Assembly (NCBI GenBank): GCA_038380435.1
Contig: JAWZYU010000034.1
Location: forward strand, 6,554,704-6,618,703
Length of the DNA stretch: 64,000 nt
Direction: 5' to 3'
Source: Ryuthela nishihirai
Taxonomy: Eukaryota > Arthropoda > Arachnida > Araneae > Heptathelidae
This document shows, piece after piece, positions 21,108-33,254 of this stretch. How positions within the stretch are numbered: the first letter of the stretch is position 1; each line of letters starts with the position of its first letter. The notes beneath the pieces were generated by a model. The model was not told the origin of the DNA. It made no database searches and worked only from the letters and a program-made list of their open reading frames with translations. Position numbers and translations under genes: made by a program.

Positions 21108-24100
21108 TTGGTTTGGTTGTTTGGGGTTTAATGGCGCATCGACAACAAGGCCATAATGCGCCAAACAAAAGACAATATAAAAGATAAAAGACGTAGAACC
21201 CCGTAACCAAAAGTTAAAATACATTTGCAACATTGTAAAGTGGTAAAACAACAGAAAACAAGTGTATGTGAACAGAGTAAAACAAGTGTAGAAATATTAA
21301 ATAAAATAATCCCAGGTGTAAGAGACCTGGGGTAAATAATGCATAAATTAAGGTAAAATCAAATTCGGTTAAAATATTCACAATATTTCAAAAAGGTAAA
21401 AACTGGAGATAAAATGCAATGATCAGATAAAAGATGTCCAAGTGTAAGAGGCTCGGACATAAAATTATGAAAGCTAAAATAACAATGACGTTCGAAATTA
21501 AAACTCTGACATTCGACTAAAATATGTTTAATAGTTAAAATGGTGTCACAAAACTCGCACTTAGGTACGTCGTCCGCCCGTAAAAGAAACGAATGAGTAA
21601 TAAACGAGTGACCTAAGCGGAGCCGAGCAAGTACAACTTCCTCCTTGCGATTCCTGCGGTAACAAGACTGCCATGGTTTGATGATAGGTTTGATCTCAAA
21701 GAGCTTGTTCGTAAGCTGTTCTGACCAAGATCTCTGCCACTGTGCCCGGAGCTCGGTGGTAAAACGCTGCCGGAAATCCAGATATGGAACCGGCAACGGA
21801 GAGTCGGACAGGGGCGTGGCTGACTTGGCAGCAGCATCTGCCTAGACACTGCCCTTAATCCCGACGTGACCGGGCACCCAACAGAAATGGATGGTGGTGG
21901 TGGCTGCCACACGATGTAGCTGCTGGTGGATCTTAGTAAGAACTGGGTGAGGCCGATGCCTCACCGAGATCAAAGCCTGTAGTGAACTAAGCGAGTCGGT
22001 GTAAAGCACACACCGACGATGATGCTTAGTCGCCACGTGGTCCAAGGCGAGGCTGATAGCGTGCAACTCTGCAGTGAAGATGGAACACTGCAGTGGGATC
22101 TGGTCTGCAATGATTACATCACAGCAGACCATGGCTGATCCCACTGAAGTGTCGGACTTCGAGCCATCTGTAAAGACAGGCAAGAAGTCCGGGTGCTCAG
22201 CACGATGGCTGGCAAAGAGTTGCCGGTACACACAGTCAGGTGTAAAGGCCTTCCCCGTCCTGCACAGGGAAAAAATCGCAGGAAGGGGAAACAGCGAGTC
22301 ATGGTGGAAGTGGCTCAGCTGTCGACTGTGCAACGCTATCGAGACTGGTGTTAATGTCTCTGAGGTAGCCTCGGACACGCAAACCGAAAGGACGAATGGC
22401 AGTCGGCTGATTTGTGTAAAGCATTTCCCACTTCGGATTGAAAACGCAGTCCCAAGTGGGATGGCCAGGCAGGGATCACAATTTAGATGCATATTGTAGG
22501 GACAACTGCTGAGGGCGAAGAGATAAAGATGGTTCGTCAGTTTTAACGTAAAGACTCTGGACCGGTGAGGTGCGGAAGGCTCCCGTGCGAACACGGAGGG
22601 CCTGGTGTTGGAGGGGGTCCAGCACCTTCACCACCGAATCCCGGGCCGAGTCGTACACCTGGGATCCGTAGTCCAGTTTCGATCGGACAAGTGCACGGTA
22701 CAGGCGGAGCAAAGAACATCGGTCCACCCCTCAAGAGAGGGAGGAGAGGACCTTGACGATGTTCAATGCCCGCGTGCACTTGGACCTGAGATGACGTATG
22801 TGTGGTAAAAAGGTCAATTTCCGATCGAATATGAGACCGAGAAACTTGGTCTCCGCCACAACTGGAATGATGTTACCCCCGAGCCGCAGCTCGGGATCCA
22901 GATGAAGATTACGCTTGTGGCAAAAGTGCAGACAAGCGGTCTTCTGTGGGGAGAACCGAAACCCGTTTGCCGTCGCCCAAACCGAAAGATTGTTCAGGGC
23001 AAATTTGCAGTTGTCTTTCAATAACGCTTAGGTTAGATGAAGAGCAAAAGACGCTAAAGTCATCAAAATAGAGGGCATTACCTACTGAAGGAGGAAGTTG
23101 TCTAGTAATAGAATTAATCTTGACAGCGAAAAGCATAACACTCAGAACGCAGACTTGTGGCACCCCCTGTTCTTGGGGGTACGGCCGCGACAGAGTGTTA
23201 CCGACACAGACACGAAAAGAGCGTGTCGATAAGAAGTTGGAGATGAAGATCGGCATGTGACCTCTTAAGCCGAAACTGTGGAGGTCACGAAGAATGCCAA
23301 ATCTCCAAGCCGTGTCGTACGCTTTTTCGATGTCAAAGAAAATTGACACCAGGTGCTCTCTACGTAAAAATGAGTTTCTGATAGCCGATTCGAGGCGTAT
23401 CAGATGGTCAAGAGTTGACCGTTGCCTGCGAAAGCCACACTGGGTGTTGGAAAGAAGGTTGTGGTGTTCTAAATACCAGATGAGTCTGGCATTTACCATT
23501 CTTTCCAACACCTTACACACGCAGCTCGTCAACGCGATGGGACGATAATTAGAAGGAATCTTGGGATCTTTGCCTGGTTGGGGAAGGCCAAGACGATGGC
23601 CTCCCGCCAGAAGTCCGGAAACTGCTCCTCGAGAAAAATGCGATTGAAGAGATGGAGCAGCCGATCATTACTCGATGGTGAAAGATGTTGGAGCATGGCA
23701 TAATGGACATTGTCCGGCCCTACAGCAGAGGCACGAGAAGAGTGCAGAGCAAGGCGAAGCTCCTCCGCTGTGAATGGCCTGTTGTAAGGTTCCAGGCCAT
23801 TCAAGTGGAAGGACAGCATAGAGAGCGTTCTGCCCTGCTCTTCTGGGCAAGAAACTCGGGGGAGTAAGAGGAAGATGAAGAGATGGAGGAGAAAGACTCC
23901 CCCAGAGTGTCGGCAATTGCTTTGGGATCAGCAATTGCCTGTCCATTGTGCTCCAGGATCGATAACGAGTGGGACGTGTAGTTACCACCCATCTTCCGGA
24001 CTTTATCCCACACCACCTTAGAACTGGTTGTGCGGGTGATAAAAGACGTATATTTGATTCAGGATTCCTTGTGGCATCAGATGAAACGAGCTTTCGCCCT

Positions 24101-27079
24101 GGCGCATTTGAACTTTTCGAGGCTGGGGGATGTTGGATATCTCTGAAACATCCACCAAGCCTTGTTCTGAGCCTCATGAGCTGCGGTGCAATCTGGATTC
24201 CACCACGGTTTCAGAAAACAAGGAAAACCGTGTTGAAGTTTGAAAAATTGTTGATGCAGCTACATCTACGATACAGTCCGTTATCTCCGCTACTGCCACA
24301 ATGATTAGGTCCTGGCTGACAGAGTGGTCATCGAGCTCAGAGAGCAGCTCGTAACCACCCCAGTCAGCCCGATCCAGCCTCCATCGTGAGACGCGTGAAG
24401 GGCTGCAAGGCCCCCCACGGGAGATGGTGCACACCACGGGGAGGTGATCACTTCTGTAAGGGTTGTCCTCGACCTTCCATGTAAAGAGTGGAAGAATCGA
24501 GGAGGAGCAGATGGTCAAGTCAGTGGCAGTGAAAGTGCAGGTTGGGGAGTGAAAGTAGGTACTGACACCAGTGTTCAACAGAGAGAGAGAAGGATCCAGG
24601 AGCCACTTCTCCAGGACCCCACCCCTCCCATTCATGTCAGCACTGCCCCATAATGGACTGTGTCTGTTGAAGTCCCTAATGATGAGGAAGGGGGACGGCA
24701 GCTGTGAGACGATGTCATCAAGGTCTTCCTGAAGACAATGCTCCCAGGTGTAAGATATACAGAACAGACAGTCAGCGAGAATCCCACAAGAGGCGGATGG
24801 CTACCGCCTCTAAGTTGGTGGTGAGGGGTATGACCTGGAATGGAGAATGGTTGCTCACAAGGATGGTGACACCCCCGTTAGCTGGACCATTTCCATCCCG
24901 GTCTCAGCGAACTAGTGCAAAGTATTGGATCGTGGCATCTGTGACTGGCTACAAGTATGTCTCCTGCAGGCACACACAGATGGGCTGGTGTGCCTGAAGG
25001 AGGGTCTTGATGTCGTCAATATTCCTCTGGAATCCACAACAATTCCATTGTAGGAGTGTGGCCATCTCAGGACTTAGAATAGTGGGTGTACAACAAATTC
25101 CTATTCAGCTTAACCACCACAGAGGACGGTTCAGTGAATAGGGGCGGTCGGTATCCATGTCTTTGGAATCGTCCGAGGGGCATGGATCGGTGACCGCCCT
25201 TTGTGGTGCTGTTATTTTCTTTTTTGGCCCCGGGTGGGGGCCCCTTCGGTTTGGAAGGTCTTGCTGTCTGAGGACGGGAGGGAGGAGGCCTTCCAGTGGA
25301 GGTGGAAGGCTGAGCTGCAGGAATGGAAACCGGGGTTGATGTCGAAGTCGACACCACCCTCGGTCTCGCCGGCGTGAGGAGGTACTTCGCAGCTGGCGAG
25401 AAAGACTCAGTAGGTGGTACACTGATGTCAGTCTGCACCGCAACCGAAGTCATTGGAACGATGGGCTTTCCAATGACTGCACTGGCATAGGAAACCTTGC
25501 CAGGCGGGGCGGGCGGTGCAGCAAGCTTTCTTGCTTCAGCATACGAGATGTTGTTGATGACTTTGAGGCGTTGTACCTCCTTTTCCTCCTTCCACTTCAG
25601 ACAGTCGCGGGAGTACGCCGGATGTTCGCCACTGCAGTTCACACAGCATGCCTTTTCTGCTGTGCAGTTAGGATCGAGATGATCCTAACTGCCACAGCGA
25701 GCACAGGTGGGCTTACCCCTGCATGCTGTGCGGGCATGACTGTATATCTGACACTGAAAACAGCGCAGAGGGTTCGGTATATACGGCCGTACCTCACAAT
25801 GTAAGTAACCTGCCTTGATGGAAGAAGGCAGGTGTGGCGAGTTAAAGGTGACAATCAGCACCCTGGTGGGTGTCAATTTCCCATCACGGCGTGTAGAAAC
25901 CCGGTGGACCGCTGTTACTCCTTGAGGTGTGAGCTCCGAGAGGATTTCCTCCTGTGACTTTGAGGAGGCCCCACTCAGTGATCACACCCCGAGAGGAATT
26001 CAAAGTTTTATGGGGAGTGACTTCGACAGCCACCCCACCAATATCTTTTACTTTCAGGAGTAGTTCGGAGTGTTTTGAACAAGCGGTCTCAACCTGCAAG
26101 TCGCCAGATCGTAAGTGCTTGACAGATTTCGGCTCTCCCGCAAGACCTTTTAAACCTTTGTTGACGAAAAAAGGGGACATGTCCCCAAGCACCTGATCAC
26201 CCGTGGAGTGGATGATCAGGAACTTTGGGAACGAAGACACAGACACAGAAGACGACGGCAGAGATAACGGAGACAAGAACGAAGACGGGGGTTCATGTCG
26301 AGCCCTCTTATTGGCGGTGATTGCATTTTCATCATTCACTCACATGTTTGGTTTTGTGTGGTTCAGTGCCCGCTGTCCCCACCCTCCACGGAGCTCAACA
26401 AGAGGACGCCCAGTCGGGCGCCAGGGCTATGCAGGCACTATACCCACACAGACAGTGAGCCAAGCCCTCACAAATAAATAGAAGGAAAATAAAAAGAGAA
26501 ATGTGCAGAACAAAACGTTCTACACAAATGAAACAAAGCGTAAAATAAGAAAATTGTGACTGGCCAAACTGGCCGCACAAAGAAAGGATAACTACAAAAG
26601 GAAAATAATCTGTGAGGAAACTTGCAAACCTGTACCCGGACCGTGGGCAAGGTTACTCACCGCTCTGCACGGTTGACCCTAGCAGGACCTGCCCACCAGC
26701 CGATTACTCCTGGGGGGGCCACCCCAGGAGCTCCCGTTTACCGGAAGCAGAGGCCAAAGCAGTGTATAGCAGAGGCCCCGGAATCCGCTGCCCAGCCCCA
26801 CGACAGACAGGCTCCCCAATGGCAAGATGGCCAATGGGGACCACGCCAGTCATGAGCTGAGGAGAGAAGACGGGCACCCCCGAGCAACTACCAGGATCCT
26901 CCTTTCCCGGGACACGGGTCTCCATGCACGGCAAACATGCGGGCGAGCGTTTAAGATCCTGCGAAGGTAACCGAGCCAGCAGAACCTTCACAGGTGAGAC
27001 GCGGTGAGGGGTACGCGGTGAGGGGGACCACCCTTCACAGGGTGGTCCCCCTCACCGCGTACAGGCGCTCACACCGAGG
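21108..27079 (-). mobile_element. I-like LINE copy B, full length, nested inside copy A
   Basis: A second full-length copy, 5,972 bp, inserted into ORF2 of copy A. A perfect 13-bp target duplication, GGGCTGCCACGGG, lies at 21095-21107 and 27080-27092. The 3' tail and terminal hairpin are at 21108-21175. RNase H motifs (FTDGSKSDTS, TAELHAISLALDHV, YTDSLSSLQAL, WVPGHVG) are at 21842-22594. RT with a YFDD catalytic box is near 23060, and the endonuclease lies at about 24180-25063. ORF1 lies at about 25065-26339, with two CCHC knuckles still readable. Frameshifts and deletions separate these, so it is non-autonomous now. It resembles copy D far more closely than copy A does, consistent with later insertion. 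Confidence 0.9.
27011..27062. repeat. Perfect 24-bp-arm hairpin at the 5' end of LINE copy B
   Basis: Arms 27011-27034 and 27039-27062 are perfect complements around TCAC. Copies A and D have only the GTGGTCCCCCTCACCGCG arm at their 5' ends. The second arm is therefore a private inverted duplication of the 5' UTR in copy B. Confidence 0.93.
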
Positions 27080-27509
27080 GGGCTGCCACGGGAGATGGTA
27101 CACACCACAGGGAAGGTGATCACTTCCATATGGATTGTCCTCAACCTCCCATGTAAAGAGTGGAAGGATTGAGGAGGAGAGGAGGAGTAGATAGTGAGAT
27201 CAATGGCAGTGAATGTGCAGGTTGAGGTGTGAAAGTATGTACTGACAATGGTGTTCAACAGGGAGAGCGATGGATCCAGGAGCCACTGCTCCAGACCCTG
27301 CCACTCCCATTGATGTCAGCATGCCTAAGAATGGACTGTGTCCATTGAATTCCCTCTTGATGAGGAAGGGGGATGGCAGCTGCGAGACAAGGTCATCAAG
27401 GTCATCCCGGAAAATGCTATTTCCATGTGGTAGATAGACTGAACAGATAGTCAACGAAAATCCCACAAAGAGGCGGATGGCAACCACCTCGAAGTTAGTG
27501 GTGAGGAGA

Positions 27510-27865
27510 TTTGGGTTGGGTTGTTTTAATTCTGAGCGGCACTTTTTTGCACACAATCGGCTAAATGGCCAGGTCACAAGGAACCACTGGAACAGCTGTT
27601 GGGAGACAGATGGTAGCCTCCCGTCAAGGCCATCCAGCATGTTCTTTGACGTGCACAGGGTATGGCTCTCCCGCACACGGGGCCACGGCTTAACGTCCCA
27701 TCCGACAGACAGCGGCCTTTCCAAGATCATCGGTGTCCCCTACTGACCGTGGGCAGAGCAGGGAATTTTGCAGAGATAAATCTCAACGCTGACCCAACTG
27801 GAACTTGAACCTGGGAACTGCAGATTACGAGCCTGGCGCACTACCGACTGAGCCATCCCCACCCC
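27510..27865 (-). mobile_element. SINE2 copy inside the endonuclease region of LINE copy A
   Basis: Near-full-length SINE2 with sense tail AATTAAAACAACCCAACCC at the left end and a tRNA-like head at the right. An 11-bp target duplication, TGGTGAGGAGA, lies at 27499-27509 and 27866-27876. The internal block around CCAGGTCACAAGGAACC is shortened relative to other SINE2 copies. It interrupts copy A only. Confidence 0.9.
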
Positions 27866-30543
27866 TGGTGAGGAGAATGACCTGGAATGGAGAATGGTTG
27901 CTTACGAGGATGGCGACACCCCCATGAGCTGGACCATCTACATCCTGGTCCCAGCGAATGAGAGAGAAGTGTAGGATAGTTGAATTGTTGGCTGTCTGCA
28001 AGTATGTCCTGAAGGCACACGCATAGTGGTTCGTGTGCCCTCACGAGGAACTTGATGTCAATATTCCTCTGGAATTCCATGACAGTTCCATTGTAGGAGT
28101 GTGGCCATCTCATGTCTTGGAAGAATTGGCGGACGACTTACGATTTATTTTAACTGTCATCAAGCAATGGTTTAGGAAAAATGGGGAGGTTTGTGTTGTC
28201 GGGGTGACATGGATCAGAGACCGCCGAACAAGGAGGTATAATTTTTCTTTTTGGGCTCCGGCAGGGGCCCCTTGGGCTTGGAAGGTCTTGCTGTCTGTGG
28301 GTGGGGTGGAAGAGGCCTTCCAGAGGTGGAAAGCACAGATGCAGGAATAGAAACCAGAACTGATGTTGAGATCGACATCGACTGCAGCTTCACCTGAGTC
28401 AAGAGGTACTTGGCAGCAGGCAAGAAAGATTCAGCTGGTGGGATGCTGATGTCGGTCTGCACCGCTACGTACGTCATCTTAACGATGGCCTTCCTGATGA
28501 CCGCATTGGCATAGGAGACCTTGCCAGGTGGGGCAGCGAGCTTCCTCACCTCTGGATAACTGATGTTATGGAGGGTCTTTAGGCACTGTACCTCTTTCTC
28601 CTCCACCCACTTTGGACAGTCATGGGAATACACTGGATGTTTACACAGCATACCTTTTCTGCTGTGTAGTCAGGTTCAAGATGATCGTGACTGCCACAAC
28701 AAGCACAGGTGGGCTTTCCCCGGCATCCAGTGTGGGCATGGCCAAACCTCTGGCATTGAAAACAGTGGAGAGGGTTTGGTATAAATGGCCATACCTCACA
28801 ATGTAAATATCCTGCCTTGATGGAAGAAGGCAGGCGTGGCATGTTGAAAGTAAATATTAGTACCCTCCCGGGTACTAACTTTCCATCATGGCATGTCGAA
28901 ACCCGGTGGACTGCTATCACTCCCTGGGCTGAAAGCTCCAAGAGGATTTCCTCCTCAGAAACTTTGAGGAGGCCTCACTTGGAGATCATGCCCAGGGAGG
29001 AAATGAGCATCTTGTGTGGAGTGACTTCGACTGCCACTCCATCAATTCGCTGTGACATTTAAGAGTAGCTCCGAATGTTTGGAGCAGGCAGTTTCTACCT
29101 GCAAGTCACCAGATCTTAGGCGCTTGACAGATTTCGGTTCTCCCACAAGACCTTTCAAACCATTGTTTATAAAAAAATGGGGACATGTCTCCAAGCACCT
29201 GATCACCAGGAGAGTGTGGATGACCAAGAACCTCAAAGACGGAGACACACACGAAGACAATGGCGAAGACAAAGAAGATGGGAGTTCATGGCGAGCCCTC
29301 TTGGTAGCATTGGCCGGTGAATTATGAGTTGTAGAACTCATGTTGGGTTTTTGGGATTCAGTGCCCATTGTCCCCACCCACCACAGAGTCCAACAAAGAG
29401 ATGCCCAACTGGGGCCCACAGTTGTCCGAGCACCATACCCACACAGCCAGTGAGCCAAGCCCTCACAACTAAACAAAAGGAAAATGTGAGAATCCCAACC
29501 AAGGTTTCACAAAAGAAAAGAAGCAGAAAAAATAAAGAAAAGGGGGAAGCAACTCGATCTCACAAAGGAAAGAAAACTACAAAATTAAATAATCCATGGG
29601 GAAACTTGTAAACCGTTGCCCGGATATGGACAAGGTTACTCACCGTTCTGCATGGTTGACCCTAGTAGAACCTGCCCACCAGCCAATTGATCTTGAGGGG
29701 GCCACCCCAGGGCCTCCAGTTTACCTGAAGTAGAGGCCAAAGTAGTGTATAGCAGTGGCTCTCAAACTCCCTGCCCAGCCCCGCGACAGACAGGCTCCTC
29801 AATGGCAAAACGGCCAAAGTGGACCCCACCAGTCAAGAGCCAGGGAGAGAAGACGACGAGGACCCCCCTGAACAACTGCCAGGATCCTCCTTTCCAGGTA
29901 CACAGGTTTCTGTGCATGGCAAACATTTAGGACCCTGTGAAGGTACCCAAGCCAGTGGAACTTTCACAGGGTGGTCCCCTCACCATGGACAGGAGCTCGC
30001 ACCAAGGGGCCATCCTACAGGTTTGGTTTGGTTGTTTAGGGTTTAATGGCACATTAGCATCTAAGGCTATAATGCGCCAAACGAATGTCCAAAATGTAAA
30101 AAGATAAAAGTCATGAAACCCTCAACCAATTTTTAAAAATGAACTAGAAATTTAACAAGACAAAGGTAGAATAATAAAATAACAAGCAGTGAATAACAAT
30201 AAACAAATATAGAAATATTTTGTAAAAATAAAAGTAACCAAGTGTAAACAACCTGGGTTAATCATATACATAACAAACAGTAGAGTAAAACTATAGACGA
30301 GTAAAATAACCTGTAAATTGTAAAAATTGAAAGACAGCGTTAAAACAATAATGATCAGATAACAAATGTCCGAGTGTAAGGGGCTCGACCGTAAAATCAT
30401 GAAATGTAAAATACAAACGTCATTCAAAGTTAAAACATGGACATGATATTAAAATGTGTTTGACAGTTAAAATGGTGTCACAAAACTCACACTTAGGTAC
30501 GTCGTCTGCCAGTAGAAGAAACGAATGGTAATATACGAATGAC

Positions 30544-32544
30544 CTAAGCAGAGCCGAGCAAGTACAACTTCCTCCTTGCGATTCCTGCGGTAACAAGACT
30601 GCCATGGTTTGACGATAGGTTTGATCTCAAAGAGCTTGTTCGTAAGCTGTTCTGACCAAGATCTCTGCCACTGTGCCCGGAGCTCGATGGTAAAATGCTG
30701 CCGGAAATCCAGATAGGGAACCGGCAACGGAGAGTCGGATAGGGGCATGGCTGACCTAGCAGCAGAATCTGCCAAATCATTGCCCCTGATTCTGACGTGA
30801 CCGGCACCCAACAGAAGAGAATACTGGTTGTGGCTGCCAGACGATGTAGCTGCTGGTGGATCTTAGTAAGAACTGGGTGAGGCCGATGCCTCACCGAGAT
30901 CAAAGCCTGTAGCGAGCTAAGCGAGTCGGTGTAAAGCCCACACCGACGATGATGCTTAGTTCCCATGTGGTCCAAGGCAAGGCTGATAGCGTGCAACTCT
31001 GCAGTGAAGATGGAACACTGCAGTGGGATCTGGTCTGCAATGATTACATCACAGCAGACAATGGCCGATCCCACAGATGTGCCAGACTTCGAGTCATCTG
31101 TGAAGACAGGCAAGAAGTCTGGGTGCTCAGCACGATGGCTGGCAAAGAGTTGCCGGTACACACAGTCAGGTGTAAAGGCCTTCCCCGTCCTGCACAGGGA
31201 AAAATCACAGGAAGGGGAAACAGCGAGCCAAGGTGGAAGTGGCTCAGCTGTTGACTGTGTGATGCTATCGAGACTGATGTTAATGTCTCTGAGGTAGCCT
31301 CGGACACGCAAACCAAATGGACAAATGGCAGTCGGCCGATTTGTGTAAAGCTTCGGACTGAAAACGCAGTTCCAAGTGGGATGGCCAGGCAGGGATCGCA
31401 ATTTAGATGCATATTGTAGGGACACCTGCTGACGGCAAAGAGATAAAGATCGTTCATCGGTCTCAACATAAAGACTCTGGACAGGTGAAGTGTGGAAGGC
31501 TCCCGTGCAAACACAGAGAGCCTGGTGATGGAGGGGGTCCAGCACCTTCACCACCGAATCCCGGGCCGAGTCATACACCTGGGATCTGTAGTCCAGTTTC
31601 GATCGAACAAGTACAGGCAGAGCAATGAAACACACGTTCATGTTTCGATCGAACAAGTACAGGCAGAGCAAAGAACATCGGTCCGCCCCCCAAGAAAGGG
31701 AGGAGAGGACCTTGACGATGTTCAATGCCCGCATGCACTTGAACCTGAGATGACTTATGTGGGGTAAAAAGGTCAATTTCTGATCGAATATGAGACCGAG
31801 AAACTTGGTCTCCGCCACAACTGGAATAATGTTACCCCCGAGCCGCAGCTCGGGATCCAGGTGAAGATTACGCTTGTGACAAAAGTGCACACAAGCGGTC
31901 TTCTGTGGGGAGAACCGAAACCCGTTTGCCGTCGCCCAAACCAAAAGATTGTTCAGGGCAATTTGCAGTTGTCTTTCAATGACCCTCATGCTGGACGAAG
32001 AGCAAAAGATGCTAAAGTCATCAAAATAGAGGGTATCACCTACTGATGGAGGAAGTTGTCTAGTAATAGAATTAATCTTGACAGTGAAAAGAGTAACACT
32101 CAGCCTTGTGGCACCCCCTGTTCTTCGGGGTAAGGGCCGCGATAGAGTGTTACCGACATGGACACGAAAAGAACGTGTCGATAAAAAGTTGGACACAAAG
32201 ATCAGCATGTGACCTCTCAAGCCGAAACTGTGGAGGTCACGAAGAATGCCGAATCTCCAAGCCGTGTCGTAAGCTTTTTCGATGTCGAAGAAAATTGATA
32301 CCAGGTGCTCTCTACGTAAAAATGAGTTTCTGATAGCCGATTCGAGGCGTATCAGATGGTCAAGAGTTGACCGTTGCCTGCGAAAGCCACACTGGGTGTT
32401 GGAAAGAAGATTGTGGTGTTCTAAATACCAGATGAGTCTGGCATTTACCATTCTTTCCAACACCTTGCACACACAACTCGTTAATGCGATGGGATGATAA
32501 TTGGAAGGAATCTTGGGATCTTTGCCTGGCTTGGGTAAGGCCAA
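30544..32544 (-). pseudogene. I-like ORF2 fragment of copy C (RT and RNase H)
   Basis: A single 666-residue frame still covers most of the reverse transcriptase and RNase H. It opens with ALPKPGKDPKIPSNYHPI, then CGFRRQRSTLDHLI, IFFDIEKAYDTAWRF (first catalytic Asp) and LYFDDFSIF (catalytic box with Phe at the variable position). RNase H motifs follow: FTDDSKSGTS, TAELHAISLALDHM, YTDSLSSLQAL. The conserved WVPGHVG is broken by a frameshift near 30805, after which the true C-terminus lies at 30467-30811 in another frame. A small insertion-duplication at 31596-31670 adds foreign residues in the thumb. The family enzyme primes cDNA synthesis at a nicked chromosomal site. This copy lacks the endonuclease. 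Confidence 0.85.
31596..31670. repeat. 29-bp direct duplication in LINE copy C
   Basis: GTTTCGATCGAACAAGTACA and the following 9 bp occur at 31596-31624 and again at 31642-31670. They are separated by 17 bp of novel sequence, itself a small hairpin (ATGAA...TTCAT). Other copies have one instance. Confidence 0.88.
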
Positions 32545-32715
32545 GACGATGGCCTCTTACCAGGAGTCCGGAAACTGCTCCTCGAGAAAAATGCGATTGA
32601 AGAGATGGAGCAGCCGATCCTTACTCGATGGTGAAAGATGTTGGAGCATGGCATAATGGACATTGTCCGGCCCTATAGCAGAGGCACGAGAAGAGTGCAG
32701 AGCAAGGTGAAGCTC

Positions 32716-32784
32716 CTCTGCTGTCTTTCCACTCAAATGGCCTGTTGTAAGGCTCCAGGCCATTCGAGTGGAAAGACAGCAGAG
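32716..32784. repeat. 27-bp-arm quasi-palindrome in LINE copy C
   Basis: Arms 32716-32742 and 32758-32784 pair with one mismatch around a 15-nt loop. In copy D (37687-37745) only the right arm sequence (GGCCATTCGAGTGGAAAGAC) is present, so copy C gained a complementary copy of it on the other side. Confidence 0.88.
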
Positions 32785-33254
32785 AGCGTTCCGCCCTGCC
32801 CTTCTGGGCCAGAAACTCAGGGGAGTAAGACGACGAAGAAGAGATGGAGGAGAATGACTCCCCCAGAGTGTCGGCAATTGCTTTGGGATCTGCAATTGCC
32901 TGTCCATTGTGATCCAGGATCGATAACGAGTCGGACGTGTAGTTCCCACCCATCTTCCGGACTTTATCCCACACCACATTAGAACTGGTTGTGTGGGTGA
33001 TAGAAGACGTATATTTGATTCAAGATTCCTTCTAGCTCTAGCGTCGGACGAAACGAGCTTTCGCCCTGGCGCGTTTGAACTTTTCGAGGTTGGGGGGTTG
33101 TCGGATATCTCTGAAACACCCCCCAAGCCTTGTTCTGAGCCTTACGAGCTGCAGTGCAATCTGGATTCCACCACGGTTTCGGAAAGCGAGGAAACCGTGT
33201 CGAAGTTTGAGGAATTGTTGATGCAGCTGCATCTACGATACAGCATCCTACAGG

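Larger units (their letters stand above)
17853..30009 (-). mobile_element. I-like non-LTR retrotransposon copy A, full length but decayed, with nested insertions
   Basis: The element runs on the minus strand, with its 3' end at 17853 (CAACC-type tail, GCGCCATAAAAACCCC) and its 5' end at about 30009. Without copy B (21108-27079), the extra target copy and the SINE2 (27510-27865), it is about 5.8 kb, close to intact copy D (5,918 bp). The RNase H and RT parts lie at 17955-21100. The endonuclease and ORF1 lie at 27093-29480. Many stops and frameshifts are present. The ORF1 zinc knuckle at 28579-28941 has Tyr for the last Cys of the second finger (PDY for PDC). The family has ORF1 (RNA-binding, CCHC) and ORF2 (endonuclease, RT, RNase H). 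Copy A is the oldest of the four, judged by sequence decay. Confidence 0.88.
30022..33243 (-). mobile_element. I-like LINE copy C, 5'-truncated
   Basis: The 3' end is at 30022 (tail GGTTTGGTTTGGTTG on the plus strand). Homology to copy D ends at 33243, equivalent to about 38197 in D, inside the region between endonuclease and RT. The copy is therefore 3.2 kb and 5'-truncated. Flanking CATCCTACAGG duplications lie at 30011-30021 and 33244-33254. It lies directly against the 5' end of copy A, in the same orientation. Confidence 0.9.
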
